From NCBI GenBank assembly GCA_030428395.1, contig JAUIDW010000018.1:1-39350 (forward strand): DNA of 39,350 bases, written 5' to 3'. Under the pieces are notes generated by a model. It was not told where the DNA came from. It made no database searches and saw only the letters and a program-made list of their open reading frames with translations. Each line of letters opens with the position of its first letter. Position 1 is the stretch's first letter. Position numbers and translations under genes: made by a program. Positions 33,781 to 39,350 of this stretch are shown here, piece after piece. Source of the DNA: a bacterium. GTDB lineage: Bacteria > Planctomycetota > UBA1135 > GCA-002686595.

Positions 33781-34620
33781 CTAGCGGCCGCCCTTGGCCT
33801 TGCGGGGGGAGGCCTTGTCCTCGAGCCACTTGGCGATGTCGGCCGGCAGCCGCTTGTCGCCCAGGATCTCGTCGGGGTTCTTCGAGCGCGACACGTGGAT
33901 GTCGATCCAGCCGCGGCCGCCGTCCTGCTCCTCGATCTGCTCGGCCAGGCGCGTCGCCTCGGTCCGGCCCTCCTTCGAGACCGCCATGAGCGTGGGCAGG
34001 CCGCCCAGGTCGGCGAGGTCCTTCGGGAAGTTGAACCCGTGGTAGGGCTGGGCGGGCTCGACGAAGGCCAGGGCGCGGACGTTCTCGTCGCGCACCGCGT
34101 GGCGCGCCGCGAGGGTGCCGCCGTTGCCGTAGGCCACGAAGCTGATGTTCGTGCCGTGCATGCCCTCCTGACCGGTCAGGAACGCCGCGGCGGCGTCGAG
34201 GTCGCGCATGCTGAAGCTCCACATCCGGTCGCGCGACTCCTCGTCGCCCTGCTCCCAGCTCATGTCGGTCGTGGCGCTGTCGCCGTGGCCGCGCAGGTCG
34301 ACCGCCAGGACGCCGAAGCCCTGCTTCTGGAGGCGCGTCGAGATCGACTCGAGCTCGGCCCGGCTGCCGCCGGCGCGGTGGACGACCACGACGCCGGGGG
34401 CCAGGGACTTCTTCGACCGCGGGGTGTAGAAGTCCGCGGCCAGCACCACGTCGTCGCTGGTCTGGATCTGGACGACGTCGCGCCGGAGGGTGGAGCGGCC
34501 CGCGACCGCGGCGAGCGCGGGGGCGGGCACGAGGGCCGGAGCCGTACGGGCCGGGCCGTGCAACGCGGCGGGCGTCGACCAGAGGATCGACGCCGCCAGG
34601 ACGGAGGTCACTAGCTGCAT
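33781..34620 (-). CDS. Exported alpha/beta-hydrolase-fold protein lacking the nucleophile Ser
   Basis: A 279-aa protein. The ATG at 34620 gives a signal peptide (hydrophobic 5-20, Ala-rich to about 40), so it is probably periplasmic or secreted. The alpha/beta hydrolase core has V-V-V-V-H-R-A-G-G-S-R (oxyanion-hole strand, 77-87) and L-A-V-D-L-R-G-H-G-D-S (105-115). At the nucleophile elbow it reads V-A-Y-G-N-G-G (162-168), with Gly165 at the position of the catalytic Ser in G-x-S-x-G. The C-terminus is Lys-rich. Catalysis by the usual triad is therefore unlikely; a binding role or a different mechanism must be considered. Its promoter is probably at 34983-35010, leaving a leader of about 355 nt. 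An upstream GTG at 34812 would add a Pro/Arg-rich stretch and bury the signal peptide. Confidence 0.75.
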   Translation of the reverse strand: MQLVTSVLAASILWSTPAALHGPARTAPALVPAPALAAVAGRSTLRRDVVQIQTSDDVVLAADFYTPRSKKSLAPGVVVVHRAGGSRAELESISTRLQKQGFGVLAVDLRGHGDSATTDMSWEQGDEESRDRMWSFSMRDLDAAAAFLTGQEGMHGTNISFVAYGNGGTLAARHAVRDENVRALAFVEPAQPYHGFNFPKDLADLGGLPTLMAVSKEGRTEATRLAEQIEEQDGGRGWIDIHVSRSKNPDEILGDKRLPADIAKWLEDKASPRKAKGGR

Positions 34621-34945
34621 GCTGACCGGAGGCTGGAGTGGGACGGGTTGGTCGGGGGGAGTGGGGGAGGCTGGGCGGGCCCGGCCTCGCCGGGGAGCGA
34701 CTCCTGCGGAGGGCCGCGGGCGGGGGCCCGGAGGCGCCGCCGGAGGCGCGATCACACGGTGCAGGGGTGCGATGGGTCTGCCGCGAGGGAGCTCCTGGAC
34801 CCGCGGGGCCACCGTTGGGATCGGTGAACCTGTCGGGGCCGTCGGGGTTCCGGCGCGGCGATCCGGCCCTTCCTCGCGCCGCCGTCCAGGATTCGCCGGA
34901 GGAGCCGGCGTGGACGCAGCGACCCGGGGCGGGCCGATCCGAGTT

Positions 34946-34964
34946 GTCAGGTCGATCGGTCAGG
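34946..34964. promoter_or_regulatory. Operator-like direct repeat downstream of the hydrolase promoter
   Basis: GTCAGG occurs at 34946-34951 and again at 34959-34964, separated by TCGATCG (13-base period). The repeats lie about 12-30 bases downstream of the inferred transcription start of the minus-strand promoter, a common position for a repressor site. Confidence 0.3.
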
Positions 34965-34982
34965 AATGACCCGAGGACGGCC

Positions 34983-35010
34983 AGTCTAGGGACCGGCGCC
35001 GTCCTCGCAA
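34983..35010 (-). promoter_or_regulatory. Sigma70-type promoter for the hydrolase gene
   Basis: On the minus strand TTGCGA (35010-35005) is followed by a 16-base spacer and TAGACT (34988-34983). The -10 hexamer is identical to the one before tRNA-Sec. The predicted start near 34976 gives a long leader before the ATG at 34620. Confidence 0.5.
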
Positions 35011-35054
35011 CGCGCAAGTAGTTGCGGCTTCCAACCGGGATACCGCGGCCGTCG

Positions 35055-35088
35055 AAAAAAAAGGACCTGCCCTGCCGGAGCGGGTCCT
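35055..35088 (-). terminator. Intrinsic terminator of the Ski2-like helicase gene
   Basis: On the minus strand a 9-bp stem (35088-35080 with 35070-35062, one G-T pair, 9-nt loop) is followed directly by eight T residues (35062-35055). This is the clearest factor-independent terminator in the window. It lies 66 bases after the helicase stop. Confidence 0.8.
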
Positions 35089-35154
35089 GCGAGCACCCTC
35101 GAAGCCCTTAACTAAGGGATGTGCACGGGTTCTCCACAGGGGAGTGCGCCGGGC

Positions 35155-37491
35155 TCAGGAATCGGCCGCGTCCGTGCTGGAGAGCTCGAGATCGTGGATG
35201 GGGTCGCCCAGCTCGAGCTGGAGCCGCGGGTCCACCTCGTCCCTGCAGACCGCCCGGATGGCCTCCCCGAGCCGGTCGTGGAGGTCCCACTCGCGGTCGA
35301 TCGAGTGGCGCACCTGGCGCATCAGCTGCAGGGTCATGCGCAGCGTCCGGCAGAAGTCCCCGCCGGGGACGCCGACGTGCTCCTCGACCTCCTCGATCGG
35401 CGCGCCGTCGTACCAGGCCAGCACGCCCTCGGTCAGACCCCAGTCCGGCGCCTTGACGGCGGAGGGGATCCCGAAGGCCGCCTCGCGCGCCGAGAGGCGC
35501 CGGACCACCCGGTCGACGCCCCGACGCAGGTCGCCCAGCAGGGACGGCGGCGGACCGTCCTCGGCGAAGCGCCGGCGCTCCTCGTAGACCAGGCCGGCGA
35601 ACACGACGGCCAGCGAGCGCGGCGTCTCCTGCTCGAGCACGCCGGACTGCAGCAGCTCCGTGATGGAGAGCTCGAACGCGTTCAGCTTGCGCGCGATGCG
35701 CCCGCGCGGCGTCAGCGTGTCGTCGGGCTCGACGTAGCCGAGGTCCTTGAGGAACTCCACGTGCGCGTCCACCAGCGCGAGCTGCTTGCGCAGGTGCCGC
35801 TTGCGCGCCTTGGGCGTCTCCTCGCGCAGCCGGAAGTTCCGGAACGACTTCTCCCAGGCCACGATCAGGCGCTCGCGGCCGAGGTGCTCGAGCAGGTGGA
35901 GGATGGTCGAGTACGACAGGCGGAAGCGGCTCTCGACGGGCTCCGGCTCGCCCCGGATCAGGCGCTCGACGGGTGCGTCGTCCAGGTCGCGGTCGCCGAG
36001 CACGGCGAAGACGTGGCCGCTCTCGTCCAGGCCCTGGCGCCCCGCGCGCCCGGCCATCTGCATGTATTCCCGGGTGCGCAGGAAGTCGACCTTCTCGCCG
36101 TCGAACTTGCGCAGCGAGTGGAACACCACGCTGCGCGCGGGCATGTTGATCCCGAGCGCGAACGTCTCGGTCGTCATCAGGAGCTTCAGCAGGCCGGAGG
36201 CGAACAGGCGCTCGACGATCTCCTTGTGGATCGGCAGCACCCCCGCGTGGTGGTAGCCGATGCCGTGCAGGGCCATCGTCATGAGCTCGCCGCGCAGGAA
36301 CTGCCGGTCGAGCTGGAACGTCTCGATCAGCTCGTCCTGCAGCCCGCGCATGCGCCCGCGCTCCTCCTCGTCGAGCAGGTCGCGCTTCAGGTTCGCGCGC
36401 GCCAGGCGCTCGCAGTCGCGGCGGCTGAAGGCGAACACGAGCGCCGGGAGCAGCCCGCGCTCCTCGATGTCGTCCAGGAGCGCGAGGGTGGGCCCGTCCC
36501 GGTCGGCGGGCGAGCGGAACGGCCGCCCGCCGCGGCCCCGACCGCCCGGCCCGCGGCCCTTCGCCCGCCGCGGGCGCGGCAGCAAGGGCTTGCCCGCCTT
36601 GCGGGCCCAGCGCCGCTTGCGCTCGAGCTCGCGCGCCTCGATCGAGCCCAGCCGGGGGTGGTAGAGCCGGTGGGCCAGCGGCACGGGCCGCTCGACCGAC
36701 GTGACCACGTGCAGGCCGTGCTCGCGCACGGAGCGGATCCACCCGCCGAGCTCGTCGATGTTCGAGATCGTCGCCGACAGGCACACGAACCGCATCGGCG
36801 GCGGGGCGAAGATCAGGCATTCCTCCCAGACCGTGCCGCGGTCGGGGTCGTCCATGTAGTGGACCTCGTCGAACACGACGACGTCGACGTCGTGCAGGCG
36901 CGCCGGGTCCTCCAGGATCGTGTTGCGCAGGATCTCCGTGGTCATGATCAGGAGCTGCGCGCCGGGCTGGATCGTCACGTCGCCCGTCAGCAGCCCCACG
37001 TCCGCCCCGGGCGTCGCCCGGAAGTCGCGGAACTTCTGGTTGGAGAGCGCCTTGATCGGCGCCGTGTAGATCGCGCGGCGGCCGCGGGCGAGGGCGGTCT
37101 CCATGGCGATCTCGGCGACGAGCGTCTTGCCGGCGCCGGTGGGGGCGCCCACGAGCAGGTTCGAACCCGCCTCGAAGGCCGCGACGGCCTCCTCCTGGAA
37201 CTCGAGCAGCTGCAGGCCGCGCCAGGTGCGGCGCGCCGCGCCCCCGGCGGCCCCCGCGCCGGCGTCCCCGCGCCCGGAGCCCGCGCGGGTCCGCGATCCA
37301 CGCCGGCCGGCGCCGGGCTCGCGCTCCCTTCCCCGTTTCGTGTCGCCGGGGGCCGGCTCGACGGGGGCCCGCTCGACGGGCGAGTCGGCCGCGGGCTCGT
37401 CCGCGCGGCGGGCGCCCGGCGGCTTCGTCCGCGCCCGCCGGCGGCGCGGGCGTCGCTTCCGGCGATCGTCGGGGTCCCTCCCGTCGCTCAC
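35155..37491 (-). CDS. Ski2/Mtr4-like DEVH-box helicase with DSHCT domain
   Basis: A 778-aa superfamily 2 helicase. Residues 1-88 are a basic, low-complexity tail. The core has Walker A A-P-T-G-A-G-K-T (116-123), A-P-I-K-A-L-S-N-Q-K (motif Ia), D-E-V-H (208-211) and L-S-A-T-I-S-N. It continues with Y-H-H-A-G, T-E-T-F-A-L-G-I-N-M-P-A and Q-M-A-G-R-A-G-R-Q-G. A Gly/Arg-rich insertion lies at about 302-330. The last 180 residues resemble the DSHCT region (V-F-A-G-L-V-Y-E-E-R-R-R-F). Eukaryotic relatives unwind RNA for the exosome; bacterial members are presumed RNA helicases. The GTG at 37491 is used. A LexA-like palindrome lies 22 bases upstream and a strong terminator downstream. Confidence 0.88.
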   Translation of the reverse strand: MSDGRDPDDRRKRRPRRRRARTKPPGARRADEPAADSPVERAPVEPAPGDTKRGREREPGAGRRGSRTRAGSGRGDAGAGAAGGAARRTWRGLQLLEFQEEAVAAFEAGSNLLVGAPTGAGKTLVAEIAMETALARGRRAIYTAPIKALSNQKFRDFRATPGADVGLLTGDVTIQPGAQLLIMTTEILRNTILEDPARLHDVDVVVFDEVHYMDDPDRGTVWEECLIFAPPPMRFVCLSATISNIDELGGWIRSVREHGLHVVTSVERPVPLAHRLYHPRLGSIEARELERKRRWARKAGKPLLPRPRRAKGRGPGGRGRGGRPFRSPADRDGPTLALLDDIEERGLLPALVFAFSRRDCERLARANLKRDLLDEEERGRMRGLQDELIETFQLDRQFLRGELMTMALHGIGYHHAGVLPIHKEIVERLFASGLLKLLMTTETFALGINMPARSVVFHSLRKFDGEKVDFLRTREYMQMAGRAGRQGLDESGHVFAVLGDRDLDDAPVERLIRGEPEPVESRFRLSYSTILHLLEHLGRERLIVAWEKSFRNFRLREETPKARKRHLRKQLALVDAHVEFLKDLGYVEPDDTLTPRGRIARKLNAFELSITELLQSGVLEQETPRSLAVVFAGLVYEERRRFAEDGPPPSLLGDLRRGVDRVVRRLSAREAAFGIPSAVKAPDWGLTEGVLAWYDGAPIEEVEEHVGVPGGDFCRTLRMTLQLMRQVRHSIDREWDLHDRLGEAIRAVCRDEVDPRLQLELGDPIHDLELSSTDAADS

Positions 37492-37512
37492 GGGGGGCCG
37501 CCGTCGTGGGTG

Positions 37513-37526
37513 CGAACGAGCATTCG
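37513..37526. promoter_or_regulatory. LexA-like palindrome CGAAC-N4-ATTCG
   Basis: CGAAC at 37513-37517 and ATTCG at 37522-37526 form an imperfect palindrome, one mismatch from the Gram-positive-type SOS box core CGAAC-N4-GTTCG. It sits 21 bases before the helicase GTG and in the divergent region shared with the small gene at 37663. A chance occurrence is possible. Confidence 0.3.
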
Positions 37527-37570
37527 AGAACCGGTCGCGGAGCGCGAGGTCGAAGAGATCTCGCTGGCGC

Positions 37571-37599
37571 TTGAGCCCGTCTCCGCGCGGAGGTATCTA
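37571..37599 (+). promoter_or_regulatory. Sigma70-type promoter for the 85-aa gene
   Basis: TTGAGC (37571-37576), a 17-base spacer and TATCTA (37594-37599) make the best -35/-10 pair in the window. The predicted start near 37606 leaves a leader of about 57 nt before the ATG at 37663. Confidence 0.6.
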
Positions 37600-37662
37600 A
37601 ACAGTCCGGGCAACGGAACGGAAGCCGCCGTCCGTCCCCCTTTTCTCTACTCGGAGCTCGCG

Positions 37663-37920
37663 ATGCGTGATTCGGATTCCCCGGCCAAGTACGGTTCCCA
37701 GGTCAGCCGCCAGCTCTCGCACCTCAAGCTGATCTCGAGGTTGCTCGCGCACGAGCTGCACTCGCAGGGAGGCGCGAAGACCATCTCGCTGTCGCGCGAC
37801 GAGGTCCTCGAGATCCAGACCAGCCTGGACCTCTACATCGAGGAGGTCAGCCGCCGCCAGGGCCCCACGGGCCTCGGCTCCCAGCAGGAGACCACGCTGG
37901 TCAGCCCCCGCACGAACTGA
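37663..37920 (+). CDS. Small unknown protein, 85 aa
   Basis: The ATG at 37663 follows a good promoter and begins a charged, mainly helical polypeptide. A Ser/Leu/His-rich amphipathic helix (Q-L-S-H-L-K-L-I-S-R-L-L-A-H-E-L) is followed by S-R-D-E-V-L-E-I-Q-T-S-L-D-L-Y-I-E-E-V. There is no signal peptide or membrane segment. The less extreme amino-acid composition and lower GC than shadow frames, plus the promoter, support a real gene. No family is recognised. Confidence 0.7.
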   Translation: MRDSDSPAKYGSQVSRQLSHLKLISRLLAHELHSQGGAKTISLSRDEVLEIQTSLDLYIEEVSRRQGPTGLGSQQETTLVSPRTN

Positions 37921-38004
37921 CCGCCCCCCCGGCCGGCCCGCGGGGACGGCCGAATCGCCGGGGGCCCGGGCGCGGATCCGGCGGCGGCGCCGGGCCGTGA
38001 CCCC

Positions 38005-38040
38005 GGGTCCCGCCTCTTCCGCGGAGGCCGCGCGGGACCC
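38005..38040 (+). other. Stem-loop directly before the FtsQ-like gene
   Basis: GGGTCCCGC (38005-38013) pairs perfectly with GCGGGACCC (38032-38040), and an inner CCTC/GAGG can pair as well. The stem ends 6 bases before the ATG at 38047, so it could block ribosome access, or serve as a terminator without T tract for the upstream small gene. Confidence 0.4.
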
Positions 38041-38046
38041 CGAACC

Positions 38047-38949
38047 ATGACGCCCCGAGTCCAACGAGCGAGCCCCTCCGGCGCGGGCCGACGCGGCGCC
38101 GGGCGCGTGCCGTTCCTCGTCTGGATGCTGGCGCTCTCCGCCTGCGCCGTCGCGTGGGGGCGGACCCTGGCGCGGGAGGAGCGCTCGTTCGCGCGCATCG
38201 AGCCCGCGCGCGCGGTCCTGGACGTCCCCGGGGCGTGGGTCGACCCGGCCTGGGAGATCCTGCTCGCCGAGCAGCTCGCGCGGCTCGGCCCCTTCGCCCC
38301 GGACGACGTCGCGGCGGTCGCCGCCGTCCGCCGCGCGGTCGAGGACCTGCCCTTCGTCGTCGAGGCCGGCGCCCCGGAGGTGATCTGGCCCGACGGGCTG
38401 CAGCTCGCGGTGCGGCTCGCCGAGCCCGTCGCCTGCGTGGCGGTCGGACGGCACTACCTCGCCGTCGACGGGCAGGGGCGGGCGCTGCCGGGGCTCTGGA
38501 ACGCGCCGCCTCCGCGCGGCGCGGGGCACCTCCCCGTCCTCGGCCCGCTCGACGGCTCGACCGACGGCCTGCGCGCGGGCGACGTGGTCCCCGCCGCCCA
38601 GCTCGCCGCGGTCCCGGTCGCGAGCTCGCTGTGGACGCACCTGGGGGACGACGACCTGGCGACCCTCGGTCGCTGCATGATCGACGCGTCGCGCGCCGCG
38701 GAGGCCTCGGTCGAGGAGCCCGGGACGCGGCTCTACCTGGAGGGGCGTCGCCTGGTGCTCTTCGGGCGCGCGCCGGACACCGACGAGCCGGGCGAGCTGC
38801 CCGTCGTCGCGAAGTGGTCGTCGGTGGGGCGCGGCCTGCGCCGCCTGCGCCGCGACCGCGACTGGGACCTGCTCGACGTGCGCTGGGACGTGCCCGAGAT
38901 CCGCGCGCGCGACCTCGCGGCGGCGGGGCCGACCGCCCTGCCCCGATGA
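38047..38949 (+). CDS. Single-pass membrane protein, weakly FtsQ/DivIB-like
   Basis: A 300-aa protein with a basic cytoplasmic N-terminus, one TM helix (about 22-38) and a periplasmic domain. The stretch L-P-F-V-V-E-A-G-A-P-E-V-I-W-P-D-G-L-Q-L at 101-120, then V-R-L-A-E-P-V-A-C and Y-L-A-V-D-G-Q-G-R, resembles the end of a POTRA domain and the following strand in FtsQ. There the pattern is rxWP-x-x-L-x-V-x-V-x-E-r-x-P-v-A, followed by V-D-x-x-G. The C-terminal part has L-L-D-V-R-W-D-V-P-E-I, also FtsQ-like. The similarity is weak and unaided by neighbours. The stop overlaps the next ATG (ATGA at 38946-38949). Confidence 0.45.
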   Translation: MTPRVQRASPSGAGRRGAGRVPFLVWMLALSACAVAWGRTLAREERSFARIEPARAVLDVPGAWVDPAWEILLAEQLARLGPFAPDDVAAVAAVRRAVEDLPFVVEAGAPEVIWPDGLQLAVRLAEPVACVAVGRHYLAVDGQGRALPGLWNAPPPRGAGHLPVLGPLDGSTDGLRAGDVVPAAQLAAVPVASSLWTHLGDDDLATLGRCMIDASRAAEASVEEPGTRLYLEGRRLVLFGRAPDTDEPGELPVVAKWSSVGRGLRRLRRDRDWDLLDVRWDVPEIRARDLAAAGPTALPR

Positions 38950-39047
38950 GCGCAGCGCCGCCGCCGCCGGGCGAAGCGCGCCGGCCGATGCGTGCCGCGC
39001 CCTCGGCGCCGGGAAACGCGCGGGCGCGCCGGAGGCGCGCGCGGTGA
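38946..39047 (+). CDS. 33-codon Arg/Pro-rich ORF bridging two coupled genes
   Basis: The ATG overlaps the preceding stop (ATGA), and its own TGA overlaps the GTG of the next gene (GTGA at 39044-39047). The product is short, Pro/Ala/Arg-rich and unrelated to anything I know. It may be only a translational relay that delivers ribosomes to the membrane protein start. Confidence 0.3.
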   Translation: MSAAPPPPGEARRPMRAAPSAPGNARARRRRAR

Positions 39048-39350
39048 TCGCCGCCAGCGTGGTCGCGCTGCTGTTCCTCGCGCTGCCCGCGCTCGCGCCG
39101 GAGGCGGCCGCGGGGCTGCGGGGCGTGCCGCGCACGCCGGCCGTGCTGGTCCCGCTGCTCCTCGCCGCCGGGCTGCCGCGCCGCGCGGGATCCGAGGGGA
39201 ATCGCGGGCCGCTGGCCGTGGCGGCGGCGCTCGCCGCGGCCGCGCCGTGCCTGGCGCTCGCCGCGCGCACCGACGCGGCGCGCGGCGTCCTGGACGCGGG
39301 CACGCTGGCCGCGGGCGTGGCGCTGGCGGCGCTGCTCGGGATCGCGGCGG
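39044..39350 (+). CDS. N-terminal part of a polytopic membrane protein (truncated by the window)
   Basis: From the GTG at 39044 the frame is open to the window end (102 residues). It shows at least three hydrophobic segments: about 3-18 (signal-like), 33-42 and 56-70, with a further one at the end. No identifying motif is visible in the part present. Start choice rests on the GTGA overlap and on the absence of an in-frame ATG or GTG in the preceding 100 bases. Confidence 0.55.
   Translation, partial: MIAASVVALLFLALPALAPEAAAGLRGVPRTPAVLVPLLLAAGLPRRAGSEGNRGPLAVAAALAAAAPCLALAARTDAARGVLDAGTLAAGVALAALLGIAA

Larger units (their letters stand above)
34621..35154 (-). other. 534-bp intergenic region between the hydrolase and helicase genes
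   Basis: No convincing gene is seen on either strand. It holds, in minus-strand order, the helicase terminator (35062-35088 with its T8 tract), the hydrolase promoter (34983-35010), a pair of direct repeats (34946-34964) and about 330 bases of GC-rich leader. The leader contains inverted stretches around 34690-34750, but no riboswitch class I recognise. Confidence 0.5.

Noticed and set aside
34621-34812. Upstream GTG start extending the alpha/beta hydrolase by 64 residues
   Set aside because: The extension is Pro/Arg-rich and would place the signal peptide in the middle of the protein; the ATG at 34620 gives a proper N-terminal signal.
35129-35138. TTCTCCACA resembling a DnaA box near 35129
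   Set aside because: A single nine-base site with one mismatch, no cluster of boxes, no AT-rich unwinding region and no dnaA or dnaN nearby; not evidence for an origin.

Overview
This window is about 39 kb of very GC-rich DNA (third codon positions almost all G or C, frequent GTG starts, few introduced AT tracts). The gene content is that of a free-living Gram-negative-type bacterium: outer-membrane efflux lipoprotein, periplasmic multihaem cytochrome, futalosine-route menaquinone genes, a FloA flotillin operon, a selenocysteine tRNA, a small Hc1/histone H1-like protein and a sulfatase-fold lipoprotein. Together these fit a high-GC member of Planctomycetota best. That assignment is an inference; no rRNA or marker gene in the window proves it. 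I saw no IS transposase, prophage, CRISPR array or rRNA.

Layout. 1-66 is probably the tail of an upstream gene. 256-7483 is a translationally coupled cusC-cusB-cusA-type heavy-metal RND efflux operon. 7562-7659 is tRNA-Sec (anticodon TCA), followed 9 bases after its CCA by two tandem paralogous double-GNAT genes (7669-9632). 9715-13900 is an nfeD-nfeD-floA-unknown membrane operon. 13925-14891 holds an EVE-domain gene and the histone H1-like gene, followed by hairpins and a 28-bp perfect inverted repeat enclosing 168 bp (14983-15206). On the minus strand, 15286-17198 encodes mqnB and an mqnD fused to DUF952. Then come an Atg22/UMF1-like MFS transporter (+), an HDOD protein (-), a first RecQ with a long basic tail (+), a coupled pair made of a GT-C-like membrane protein and a sulfatase-fold lipoprotein with Thr in the nucleophile position (-), and a three-gene molybdenum hydroxylase operon (-, 25305-29295). 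The FAD subunit of that enzyme carries the four-cysteine [4Fe-4S] insertion typical of 4-hydroxybenzoyl-CoA reductase. A five-haem periplasmic cytochrome is transcribed divergently from it. 31515-33647 is a second RecQ (with HRDC), 33781-34620 a secreted alpha/beta hydrolase lacking the nucleophile Ser, and 35155-37491 a Ski2/Mtr4-like helicase. The window ends with a small unknown gene behind a good sigma70-type promoter, a weakly FtsQ-like protein, a 33-codon coupling ORF and a truncated membrane protein.

Common organisation. Stop/start overlaps of the ATGA or GTGA type join most operon partners (1710, 3632, 8667, 11358, 11954, 16512, 23742, 38946, 39044). The molybdenum hydroxylase genes use 1-base TGATG overlaps (26327, 28720). 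Two genes have a TAnnnT -10 box only 6-7 bases before the start codon, suggesting leaderless transcripts. The items most worth a second look are the inverted-repeat element, the MqnD-DUF952 fusion, the HcrB-type FeS quartet in the flavin subunit, the tRNA-Sec/GNAT arrangement and the nucleophile-less hydrolase.
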